From Chthoniobacterales bacterium (GTDB taxonomy: Bacteria; Verrucomicrobiota; Verrucomicrobiia; Chthoniobacterales; DASVRZ01), in assembly GCA_039930045.1 (NCBI GenBank), contig JBDSQB010000006.1:1-64000 (forward strand): DNA of 64,000 nucleotides. Reading direction: 5' to 3'. Shown in pieces: positions 1 through 13,458 of this stretch. Both the position numbers and the translations under genes were made by a program. The first letter of the stretch is position 1, and the number at the start of each line of letters is the position of its first letter. The notes under the pieces are model-generated. The model was given only the letters and a program-made list of their open reading frames with translations, made no database searches and was not told the DNA's origin.

Positions 1-4381
<4,381 letters not shown>

Positions 4382-4385
<4 letters not shown>

Positions 4386-6850
4386 GGCACGGAAGGGCGG
4401 GGGGCGCATGGCTGCGCTGTCAATGTGGCGGTGGCGGACGCGAGGCCGTCGGCGGTGGCGGTCAGTTTGATTTCACCGGCGTCGTGCGTGGATTGCACGA
4501 TGACCTGCGCCAGGCCGTTGAACAGGCTGCGCCGATCGCCTTTCTCTGGCTCGTGGCAGTTCGGATCGCCGTTGCCCACGCCGATGATCCGGCCCGGCCC
4601 GCTGATTGCGAAAGCCACCGCGAGGTTTGCCGTCGGCACAGGCCGCCCTTGCTCGTCCAGCGCCTCCACCGTCACCGGCAGGGCATCGCAGCCGTCGGCA
4701 GCGAGCGTTTTGCGGTCGGGTGCGAGTCGGAGTTTCACCGGCTTGCCGGTTGTTTCCACGACGTAACGCGCAACTTCGCGGCCATCCTTTTTCGCGACGG
4801 CTTCCAGCCGGCCCGGTGCGTAGGGCACTTGCCAATCCACCATTTGAAATGGATCGACTTTCTTTTCTTCGATGAGCTTGCCGTTGAGCGAAAGCGCGAC
4901 GTGATCGGCATTGCACAAGGCCATCACCCTGATCGGCTGGCCTTCCTTGCCGGGCCAGTTCCAGTGCGGCACAAGCGTCAGCACCGGTTTGTTTTTCACC
5001 CAGTGCGCCTGTCGGACGTAGAAGTCGGTCTTCGGGAAACCGCAGAGATCCATCGCGCCGAAGAACGACCCCGCCGACGGCCAGCCGAAAGGCGTGGGTT
5101 CGCCGCGGTAATCGAAGCCCGTCCACGAGAAGCCGCCGGCGAGGCGCGGACGCGTGGCGATGGCCTCCCACGAATTGCGGGCACTGCTGCACTTGTCCCA
5201 GCCCGGGTAAACCTCATCGTAGGATGTCACGATGAACTTGGAATAATCGGTGGAGTATGCTCCGCGCGTCATCACCTGCGAAGTGTCTTCGGTGCTGATG
5301 ATTGGCTTGTCCGGATAGGCGGCGAGAATCTTGTCATACTCGCCCGCCTGATAGTTGATACCGACGACATCCATCGTCCAAGCCGCGTTCTTCGGGTTGA
5401 CCTTGCCGTCCCAGCCCATCTGGCCCTTGTTCTGCGCGCCAGTGGTGGGCCGGGTGGTATCGAGTCGCTTGACCACTGAGTTCATGACGCGCGTCATCTC
5501 CATGCCTTCCTCGTTGATTTCGAGCGCCTCCTCGTTGAACAGACTCCACAGGATCACACTGGGATGATTGCGGTCACGGCGCACCAGCCATTCGAGTTGT
5601 TTCAAGTATTCGGGCGACGCGTTGAAATGCCGCGTCTCATCCATCACCATCATGCCGAGGCGATCACAAATTTCTACCAGCTCCCGCGACGGAGGATTGT
5701 GCGAGGTGCGATAGGCGTTCGATCCCATCTCCTTCAATTTGCGGATGCGGAACTCCTGAATCGAATCCGGCACGGCCACGCCGACTCCGGCGTGATCTTG
5801 GTGATTGCATGTGCCCTGCAACTTGAGCGGCTGGTCGTTGAGAAAGAAACCGTTCTTCGCGTCGAAGCGGACCGTGCGAAAACCGCACGTCGTGCTGACG
5901 ACGTCCACCGGCTGGTTGTCACTCAACACCGTCGTCCGCACTTCATACAGGTTCGGATGCTCAACCGACCAGAGCTGCGGCGAGTTCGCTGGAATCGAAA
6001 GTTTCGCCACCGCTTGATCCATCGGCACAATGTTCACCGATGCGGATTTGCCGGCGGCGATTTTCTTTCCGGCGGAATCGAACACGCTGATTTCCACCAT
6101 CGCCGAAGCCGCGTTCGTTCCGGTGTTGCAGAGCGTGACCTCGGCGGGAATCGTCCACCTGCCATCCGCGCTTTTCACCGGGTTGGCATAAACACCATCC
6201 GTGACGACATGCACCGGGCTGCGTTTGACGAGCCAGGTGTGCCGATAGAGGCCCGCGCCTTCATACCACCAGCCTTCCATCGCCTCGGCATCCACGCGGA
6301 CGGCGATGGTGTTCTCGTCATTGCCGTAGCGCGCCATCGGCGTGACATCCGTGTGGAATGACGTGTAGCCACAAAAGTTGTGATGCACCGGCGTCCCGTT
6401 AAAATAAACGGCGCAATGCGTCGCCACTCCGTCGAACTGCAATTCAATGTTTTTGCCTCGGTCGGACGGATCGAGCTTGAAGGTGCGACGATACCAACCA
6501 ATGCCGCGCGGACGATAACCCTGCTGCTTAACCGCCTTGGAATCGAACGGCTGTTCCACCGCCCAATCATGCGGCAGGTTTACTTGCTGCCAGCCCTTGT
6601 CATCGAACCCGCGAGCAGCCGCGCCCCAGGTGTGTCCGGCCTTCGCACCGCTGTGAGTAATATCCGGGCCGTAGAGCGCGACACCCTGGCCGCCGGGAAA
6701 TGAATCGAGCGGAATGTCTCCGAGATGAAACCGCCAGTTTTCATCGAGCGAAAGCTGTTCGCGCGGTGCTGCGGCCGTCGCAGCTTGCGCGGCTAACCAC
6801 ACGGTGCAGGCGCTGATGCCGATAAGACGGAGCAACCGGGAGTTCCTCAT
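4382..6850 (-). CDS. GH2 beta-galactosidase-type enzyme
   Basis: 822 residues, exported (signal peptide MRNSRLLRLIGISACTVWLA onward). Order: sugar-binding jelly roll (about 30-215, with NLPHDWAVE and GIGWYRRTF), immunoglobulin-like domain, TIM barrel with CNHQDHAGVG and RTSHNPPS, then two C-terminal Ig-like domains of the DUF4982/invasin type. The acid/base is expected at E440 in WSLFNEE and the nucleophile at E521 in ISTEDTS. Probably removes beta-galactosyl units such as those on xyloglucan side chains or pectic galactan; other GH2 specificities are possible. Only 3 bases separate it from the next upstream GH2. Its C-terminal Ig domain is uninterrupted (GVGNGDPNCHEP then RSLFNGLAQ), unlike that of the paralogue ending near 13.46 kb, which carries an inserted domain at this point. 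Confidence 0.92.
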
Positions 6851-6853
6851 TGG

Positions 6854-9745
6854 TCAACGGGTTTGCACCACAATAGTCGTTCCCTTCAGGCCGTCGGCCT
6901 CGGCTGTGAGCGTGATTTTGCCCGCTCCACCGTTCGGCCGGAGAATGGCGAGACAACGGCCTTCGTAGGTTTTGCGAAGCGGCGCATGGAAACTGGAGGC
7001 GTCGTTCGGCGCGGAACTGCCGGTGGCGGCGAGTTCGCCTGCGCCGGTGATGGTGAAGCGAACCGGAATCGCGGCGGTGGGAACGCGGTTGCCATTTCGG
7101 TCCACCACTTCAACCGTCACGTAGGAAAGGTCGTTGCGGTCGGCGCGAATCGTGGAGCGATCTGCGGTGAGCCGGATTCCCATTGGTTCGCCCGCAGTGC
7201 GAAGAACGGTGCTGGCAACCTGCTTGCCGCCGGTCAAACCGATGGCGAGAAGCTCGCCGGGTTGGTAAGGCACATCAAACCTGGCCGTGAGTTTGGTCGC
7301 CGCAGAAACCTCTTTTTCGCCGATCACTTTCCCGTTGAGTTCGAGGCGCACGCTTTCGCAACGCGAATAAACCGCCACGTGCATCGACTTTCCTTCGCGG
7401 CCCGGCCAATTCCAGCTCTGCGTCTCATCCGGCCAACCCCAGTTGCTGACGCGCTCCCACACGCCCTCCGGCATCGGCGCGTGAACCATCATTTCAATCT
7501 GGCTGCGACGCCAGACCACATCGCGGTAGTAAGACTGCGGCTTCTTGAAACCGCACACGTCAATGTCCCCGCACCAGGCGTTATACCACGGCCACGGCAT
7601 GAGGAAGTTGTCCTTCTCGTTGCTCGGCGTGCTGTGTCCGATTCCCGATTCACCGAAGTAGTCCATCGCTGTCCAGACGAAGTCGCCGATGATGTAGGGG
7701 TGCTTCTCCACCAGCGACCAGTAGTCGAAGAAGCCCTTCGGATACGATTCGCTGCCATACATCACGCGCTTGGGATTCCGGGCGTGGTCGGATTCATATT
7801 TCTCCGGCAGATAATTGTAACCGCCGATGTCGAGATGCGTGAACGCGACGTCGGAGAGCGTGTCCCAATTCTTCAAGACCTCGCCCCAGTCCGAACAGAT
7901 CGCCTGTGTAATCGGGCGCGTGGCGTCGTACGAGAGCACCGCCTCGCGGAGCATCTTCGCGGTCGCTTCGGCGCGGAATTGTTCGGGGATTTCATTGCCG
8001 ATGGACCACATCACGACGGAGGGATGATTGCGGTCGCGCCGGACCATTGAAGCCATGTCGCGCTGCGCCCAATCCTTGAAATAGACGCTGTAGTCCTGCC
8101 CGTTCTTGCCTTGCTGCCAGCAGTCGAACGCCTCGTCAATCACCAGCACGCCCAGCCGGTCGCAGGCATCGAGAAACGCGGGCGACGGCGGATTGTGGCT
8201 GGTGCGAATGGCGTTGAATCCGTTCGCTTTCATCAGCTCAACACGGCGCTCCTCGGCACGATCAATCGTGGCCGATCCGAGCGGGCCGTTGTCATGGTGC
8301 ATGCAGCCGCCCTTGAGCTTGAGCATCTGGCCGTTGAGCCGGAAGCCGTTCTCGGCGTCCACTTCGATTTTGCGAATACCAAAACGAGTCGAAGTCTTGT
8401 CCAGCGTTTTGCCAGCAGCGGTGATTTCAACTTCCGCTGAATACAACTCCGGCGAATCCGGCGACCACAGTTTTGGCGAACGCAGTTCCAACGACTGCTC
8501 CACCGTGCGCGTTTCGCTGCCGGAAAGATGCAATTTGCTTTCGGTGGTTTGAACCGCCTTGCCTTTGGAATCCAGCACACGCGTGCGCACCACCACGTCG
8601 GATTCGGCACTGCCGTCGTTGCGAACTTCACTCGCAATCTTCACGACAGCTTTGTCTTTTGAAACTTCCGGCGTTGTTACGAACACGCCCCACGTCGGCA
8701 CATGAATCGAATCGGTGACGGTTAGCCACGCGTGCCGATAAATTCCCGAGCCGGAATACCAGCGGCTGTTTTTGCCCTCGTTGCGAACGCGCACGGCGAT
8801 GACGTTTTCCTCGCCCGCCGGTTTGAGGTGCGGTGTCAGGTCGAATTCAAACCCGGTGTAGCCGTAAGGATGATTGCCGAGAGGCTGGCCGTTGATCCAG
8901 AAATCGGCGTTCATGTAAACGCCATCAAAGCGCACCGCGACGCGCTTGCCCTGCTCCGCCGACGAAAGCGTGAAGTGTTTGCGATACCAGCCCGTGCCGC
9001 CCACGACGTGACCGGTGTATCCGCCTCCCTTGGTTTCAGCCGTGTCGAATGGGCCGACGCGAATGGACTTCACGCCCGCTTCCACAATGCCGCCGTTGTT
9101 GAGCTGATCGAACACACGCACCGCGAGCACATCCGAACCGTCGCCGCGCACGAGTGAAGCCGGGACGCGGTAATGCCGGGGCACGTCCCACGCGATTTGA
9201 AAGTTGGGCGGAAACGAACCTGTGCCGCCGATGCGTTCGCCGTTCAGAAACGTCTCATCCACGTCGTCAATGCAGCCGAGCAGAAGGTCGAAGTCCTTGC
9301 CCTTGAAATCGGCGGGGATTTCGATGCGGCGGCGAAACCAGCCATAGACTTTGTCGTCTGTATAATCCGAATGGTGCTCCCAATTGTCCGGGAGCGTGAC
9401 GGTCTGCCAGCCGCTGTCGTCTAGCTCTCGGGCCTTCCACACGGCGTCATCGCCTTTTTGAAACCGCCACTCGCCCGGCACGACCGACAATTCCAAACCC
9501 GGGCCTTCGCGCGGCGGCAAATCTTCAATACTCCAATCATGCGGCACATCGAGCGCGCGCCACCTGGAATCATCAAACGCCGCTGCTTCCGCGCCCGGCG
9601 CATCCGCGCGCAGAAAACGCCAGCCGGAATCGAAGGAACAGTCACGGATGTCGGCGGCGGAGTCGGCGGCAAAAGCGTTGCAGCCGGTGCCGGCCACGAG
9701 GGCCAACAGCGTGATTCCAACTGAAAACAAAACGATCTGCTTCAC
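6854..9745 (-). CDS. GH2 beta-galactosidase-type enzyme with a second jelly roll nested in its N-terminal domain
   Basis: 963 residues from a GTG start; an ATG 8 bases upstream is out of frame. The export signal ends near VAGTGCNAF; a lipoprotein cleavage site there is possible but weak. The GH2 sugar-binding domain starts normally (GWRFLRADAPG, LDVPHDWSIED), is interrupted at about residue 82 by a complete extra jelly-roll module (GEWRFQKGDD to VGPFDTAET, about 85-236), and resumes with GTGWYRKHF. The barrel carries CMHHDNGPLG, RTSHNPPSP, the acid/base E585 (SIGNEIPEQF) and the nucleophile E666 (MYGSESYPK). The upstream GH51 gene ends 8 bases before its start, so both belong to one operon. 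Probable beta-galactosidase; exact linkage unknown. Confidence 0.9.
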   Translation of the reverse strand: MKQIVLFSVGITLLALVAGTGCNAFAADSAADIRDCSFDSGWRFLRADAPGAEAAAFDDSRWRALDVPHDWSIEDLPPREGPGLELSVVPGEWRFQKGDDAVWKARELDDSGWQTVTLPDNWEHHSDYTDDKVYGWFRRRIEIPADFKGKDFDLLLGCIDDVDETFLNGERIGGTGSFPPNFQIAWDVPRHYRVPASLVRGDGSDVLAVRVFDQLNNGGIVEAGVKSIRVGPFDTAETKGGGYTGHVVGGTGWYRKHFTLSSAEQGKRVAVRFDGVYMNADFWINGQPLGNHPYGYTGFEFDLTPHLKPAGEENVIAVRVRNEGKNSRWYSGSGIYRHAWLTVTDSIHVPTWGVFVTTPEVSKDKAVVKIASEVRNDGSAESDVVVRTRVLDSKGKAVQTTESKLHLSGSETRTVEQSLELRSPKLWSPDSPELYSAEVEITAAGKTLDKTSTRFGIRKIEVDAENGFRLNGQMLKLKGGCMHHDNGPLGSATIDRAEERRVELMKANGFNAIRTSHNPPSPAFLDACDRLGVLVIDEAFDCWQQGKNGQDYSVYFKDWAQRDMASMVRRDRNHPSVVMWSIGNEIPEQFRAEATAKMLREAVLSYDATRPITQAICSDWGEVLKNWDTLSDVAFTHLDIGGYNYLPEKYESDHARNPKRVMYGSESYPKGFFDYWSLVEKHPYIIGDFVWTAMDYFGESGIGHSTPSNEKDNFLMPWPWYNAWCGDIDVCGFKKPQSYYRDVVWRRSQIEMMVHAPMPEGVWERVSNWGWPDETQSWNWPGREGKSMHVAVYSRCESVRLELNGKVIGEKEVSAATKLTARFDVPYQPGELLAIGLTGGKQVASTVLRTAGEPMGIRLTADRSTIRADRNDLSYVTVEVVDRNGNRVPTAAIPVRFTITGAGELAATGSSAPNDASSFHAPLRKTYEGRCLAILRPNGGAGKITLTAEADGLKGTTIVVQTR

Positions 9746-9752
9746 GATTTCA

Positions 9753-11681
9753 TCAGCGGGTTTTTAGTTTAAGAACCACAATGCTGCTGGGCGGAAGGGT
9801 GTGGGTAAAAACACGTTTGACACCGTTCAAGGTCGTGGTGACAGGCGCGACTTTTCGCGGCTGGCTTATGGAGTTGGTCTCCTCGGGATTGGCCGCCAGC
9901 GTGATCACCATCACCTTCGATTCAAGGGAGCTAACGCCCTTGATCTCAATCGGCAGCGATTGCGGTGTCAGCTCCGGGTTCACCAGCTTGAGAATGATTT
10001 CGCCGGTCTTGCTGTCACGCGTGGCGCTTCCCTGGACCGGGGTTTCCATCGGTGTGACCGGCAGAATTTCGTCGCCCAGATTCCGGCTGAACATCTGAAA
10101 TGCGTAGTAGCTCGGCGAACCGAAATCCGAAAGCGCGTCATAGCCGATGAGGTTAGGTCGCCACTGGTAAGCGCCGGGATTCACATTCGCAAACAGTGGC
10201 GCGTAGCATTGCATTTTGATGATGTCCGAGTTTCGCTCCATCGCCGCCATGAACACGGCGTCGCCAATGGCAGCCTTCATCGAGGGCGTGGGCGGCAGTT
10301 TTTTCGCAGCCGCATCCCAGGGTCGCGCTGACGCATCTTCGTGCGCCGCCCATTCGCCGACAAAAACGTCCGGCCCCTTGCGGTCCATCTGGGCACCGTA
10401 ATCGCGCGACTTTTTGATGAACTCGTCCGTGGAGCTGTAGTCATGATAGTCACCCATGTCGGGCTTGCGCCCATCGTGTTTCCCCCACGGAACAGTCGAA
10501 ATGAGCTTGATCTGAGGATACTTTGCCTTGATGGCGTCGTGAAATTGCGCATAGCGGCCATCGTAAGTCTTGGCCTTGTCAAAGTCGTCCTCGTTGCCGA
10601 TCTCCACGTAGGTCAATTTGAACGGCGCGGGATGCCCATCCTTGGCCCGCCGCGCGCCCCAAGTCGTGTTCGTGTCGCCGATCACATATTCAATCTCGTC
10701 CAGCGCCTCCTTCACGAACGGCTCAAGCTCAGGCCCGGCTTTGATGTAATCGCCCTGGAGGGAATAACCGGCATAGACCGCCAAAACCGGCTCGGCTTTC
10801 ATGTCTTCGCACCATTGGAGGAACTCGAGCAGCCCCATGCCATCGCTTGAACGATAGCCCCAGCTACCGGCGTGGCCGGGCCGGTCTTCCAGCGGACCAA
10901 GCGTCTTCTGCCACGGAAAGCGGTCTTCAATACGTGGTCCTTCGACATAATTGCCGCCGGGAAAACGCAGGAATTTCGGATTCAGATCCACGAGCATTTG
11001 CATGATGTCCTTGCGCAGTCCGTTCGGACGGTCCTTCCAGGTCGGCGGGAACAGCGAAACGAGACTAAGCCAGACTGTTCCGGGGCGATCCGTGGTGATC
11101 TGGAAATGCGCTTTGGCGGTGGGGGTGACGTTGCCGGTTTTGAGTGTTACCTGGAATTTTTTCCACTCCGGTGCGACGCCGGATATTTTTTCCGAGGCGT
11201 AAACTGTGCGGCCATCCTCGCTCGCGATTGAAACCGTTAAGGGTCCCGAGAAACCCGCTTCCGCCCGCGCCCACAGCGACGCGCGATACTGCGTTTTCGG
11301 TTGCACGGGAATTCCCCAGTAACCGCCGTTCGCAACGCCCGCAGGGTTTTCCTTCGAGGCTTGAGAGACCGTGAGGCGAAGGCTCGTCGTGAGCTTGTCA
11401 TTCACGGGATTGGCCGTGTCGAGCGCAATGGTCGCGGCTGCCGTGTCGTTCGCCACCACGGACCAGTGAACCGGCGCCTTGGCGTCGTCCAGGAAAGCGC
11501 GGTTTTGAATCAGCTCCGCATAAAGACCGCCGTCGTAGGAGTGGTTAATCTCCTCAGTCATCAATCCGTAAAGCTTGGGACTGACCTGACCCTTGGAACT
11601 GGTCGTATCAACGGTGAAGGAAGGCCCGGCAGCAAACGCTGTGGAGGCTATGAGAGTTACGAGCGCGGGAAGTAAACGCAT
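9753..11681 (-). CDS. GH51 alpha-L-arabinofuranosidase
   Basis: 642 residues, exported (MRLLPALVTLIASTAFAAG). Releases arabinofuranosyl residues from arabinan, arabinoxylan or arabinogalactan. The N-terminus SPKLYGLMTEEINHSYDGGLY and a CBM4/9-like insert at about residues 65-210 are characteristic of the larger GH51 enzymes. The barrel contains KFLRFPGGNYVEG, the acid/base E364 in VEIGNEDDFD and the nucleophile E443 in FVGEWAAHE. A C-terminal beta-sandwich follows (EIILKLVNPE). ATG 11681 is chosen over an in-frame TTG at 11705 because the signal peptide begins there. It sits between GH39 (35 bases upstream) and GH2 (8 bases downstream). Confidence 0.93.
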   Translation of the reverse strand: MRLLPALVTLIASTAFAAGPSFTVDTTSSKGQVSPKLYGLMTEEINHSYDGGLYAELIQNRAFLDDAKAPVHWSVVANDTAAATIALDTANPVNDKLTTSLRLTVSQASKENPAGVANGGYWGIPVQPKTQYRASLWARAEAGFSGPLTVSIASEDGRTVYASEKISGVAPEWKKFQVTLKTGNVTPTAKAHFQITTDRPGTVWLSLVSLFPPTWKDRPNGLRKDIMQMLVDLNPKFLRFPGGNYVEGPRIEDRFPWQKTLGPLEDRPGHAGSWGYRSSDGMGLLEFLQWCEDMKAEPVLAVYAGYSLQGDYIKAGPELEPFVKEALDEIEYVIGDTNTTWGARRAKDGHPAPFKLTYVEIGNEDDFDKAKTYDGRYAQFHDAIKAKYPQIKLISTVPWGKHDGRKPDMGDYHDYSSTDEFIKKSRDYGAQMDRKGPDVFVGEWAAHEDASARPWDAAAKKLPPTPSMKAAIGDAVFMAAMERNSDIIKMQCYAPLFANVNPGAYQWRPNLIGYDALSDFGSPSYYAFQMFSRNLGDEILPVTPMETPVQGSATRDSKTGEIILKLVNPELTPQSLPIEIKGVSSLESKVMVITLAANPEETNSISQPRKVAPVTTTLNGVKRVFTHTLPPSSIVVLKLKTR

Positions 11682-11715
11682 TGTGTTGTTTTCTATTGTT
11701 TGCAAAAAGCGCCTC

Positions 11716-13344
11716 TTACCGCTGCGGCTTAAGCGTGATCATCACCGCGTCGTTTTCGCGGAGGTCGAACTGCTGCTCGAATTTTCCGTCGCCCCCGATC
11801 TCGACTGTGCGGGTCTCCAGCGGCGCACCGCTGTTTTTGGATTTGATCTCGGCGACCTGCGCCTTCGTAAGTTGCGCCGGCGCGCCCATGTCCCGATACG
11901 TTGCGTAAGGGTCATTGACACGGTAGCCGGCCTTGTAGGTCTCCATCGTATATTTGCCCTTCGGAACGTTCGCCACGCTGAGCGTGACTTTGCCCTTCGG
12001 CTGTGACGGCAGATCGCGTTTGTAGAAAACCTGGTTGATCATGTTTTTGGCCGGAAAGGTGTAAGTGAAATCCCAGACCAACGCCTCCACGCCTCCATCG
12101 TTGTCGGTGCAAATCCACGAGGAGGGATCGCTGCATTTCAGCTCCGTCGGACCGAGCCGGTTCAAAAACTGATATGCGAAATACGCTGACTTTTTGATGT
12201 CCTGGTAATTCATCAGGCCGAAGCCGCCGTGGAATGCCTCCCAACGCGGACCGGGCTCCTCAAAGATGTCGCTGAATGTCCAGTAAGACATGGAATCCGG
12301 GGAGTCACCGCATTTCCTGAGCTTGTCGAGAATGTAGGCCGCGCTGTGATAGCTGTCGTGCATCGGATCAGTCGGCGTATAGGAGGAACTCCACTCGGTG
12401 AAATGCATCTCCAGTTTTGGAAACGCGGAGTCCTTGATCTCCTGACGCGAACGCTTCACCTCGCCATAAATCGAGTCCGGGTTCTTTGAGAGCGCCGTGC
12501 CTGCAGTGGCGGTTTCATCCAGAAAACCGCTCTCGGTGCCGTAGGTATGCGTGGATACAAAATCCACCGGCACGTCGTTTGTCTTGCAGAAGTTGATGAA
12601 CTCCGGAATCCATGCGCAACCCGCCGTCGCCGGGCCTCCGGTCCGATAGGCCGGGTCAACGGATTTCACGGCGTGCGCCGTGGTCGCGTAGAGCTTGAAG
12701 TATTCGGCCCGAGCGCCAGGAACCCACTCCTCATAGGGCTTTTTCCCGGGATTTCCCATCCAGAAGCCATCGAGATTTGGCTCATTCCAGACTTCAAAAT
12801 ACCACGAGCGCACCTCGTCGGCCCCATATCGCTCGGTGCAATGCCTCACAAAGGCAGCGATGAACGCCTCCCATTTCGCATAATCCTTCGGGGGCGTCAC
12901 ATTGCCGCGCCACCAGAAGATCGTCTGGGAACCGCTGGCGAGCGCCGACGGCATGAAGCCCAGCTCGACGAACGGCTTCATGCCGATGCTTTGCAGGAAA
13001 TCGAAGAGCTCGTCGATGTATTGCCAGTTATACTCCGGCTTGCCGTTGACCTCACGGTAAACGCCCATGTCATCCGTGAACAATCCGTGCATGCGAATAT
13101 ACTCAAAACCACATTCGCGGTGGACGATGGCCAATTGCCGCTGCCAGTCGGCGCGTAGTCCTTCATTCGCGCGGCCTGCGCCAACGCAGCGCTTGAACAT
13201 GGTATTCAGTGGGCCGCCTACTTGTCGCAGATCGGCGGAGACGGTCCTTTGCTTGGGCATATTGTCATTTCCGGCAGCCAGTCCGCTGCCGCCGGCCAGC
13301 AATGTCGCCGCGCAGAGGAGGAGTGAAAGAATCGTTTGGTTCAT
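11716..13344 (-). CDS. GH39 beta-xylosidase-like glycosidase
   Basis: 542 residues, exported (MNQTILSLLLCAATLLAGGS then GLAAG). GH39 enzymes cleave beta-xylosides, alpha-L-iduronides or, in some clades, arabinose-containing side chains. The barrel begins VSADLRQVGGPLN with YIRMHGLFTDDMGVY; the acid/base is E188 in FEVWNEPNLDGFW and the nucleophile E317 in MHFTEWSSSY. The C-terminal beta-sandwich ends VMITLKPQR. The ATG at 13344 gives the signal peptide; a longer frame to 13401 would run through the palindromic upstream site. This is probably the first gene of the minus-strand unit that continues to the left edge: a GTTACCGTCAC palindrome lies 58 bases before its ATG. Confidence 0.88.
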   Translation of the reverse strand: MNQTILSLLLCAATLLAGGSGLAAGNDNMPKQRTVSADLRQVGGPLNTMFKRCVGAGRANEGLRADWQRQLAIVHRECGFEYIRMHGLFTDDMGVYREVNGKPEYNWQYIDELFDFLQSIGMKPFVELGFMPSALASGSQTIFWWRGNVTPPKDYAKWEAFIAAFVRHCTERYGADEVRSWYFEVWNEPNLDGFWMGNPGKKPYEEWVPGARAEYFKLYATTAHAVKSVDPAYRTGGPATAGCAWIPEFINFCKTNDVPVDFVSTHTYGTESGFLDETATAGTALSKNPDSIYGEVKRSRQEIKDSAFPKLEMHFTEWSSSYTPTDPMHDSYHSAAYILDKLRKCGDSPDSMSYWTFSDIFEEPGPRWEAFHGGFGLMNYQDIKKSAYFAYQFLNRLGPTELKCSDPSSWICTDNDGGVEALVWDFTYTFPAKNMINQVFYKRDLPSQPKGKVTLSVANVPKGKYTMETYKAGYRVNDPYATYRDMGAPAQLTKAQVAEIKSKNSGAPLETRTVEIGGDGKFEQQFDLRENDAVMITLKPQR

Positions 13345-13400
13345 CGAGCGAGTATGTAGGTCGAAATGGTGGTTATCAAATGACCTATCCATTGAACTCA

Positions 13401-13416
13401 TGTGACGGTAACATCA
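13401..13416 (-). promoter_or_regulatory. Candidate operator upstream of the GH39-GH51-GH2 unit
   Basis: The minus strand reads TGATGTTACCGTCACA. Its core GTTACCGTCAC (13412-13402) is an 11-base odd-centred palindrome with one mismatch, and it lies 58 bases before the GH39 start codon. The same core type (GTTACTGTAAC) lies exactly 58 bases before the small secreted protein gene at 33093. Inferred to be the binding site of a local sugar-responsive repressor or activator that is encoded elsewhere. Confidence 0.45.
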
Positions 13417-13458
13417 GACCTAGGCCTCGGACTAATCTTCCTTGAGAGTTGCCGATTC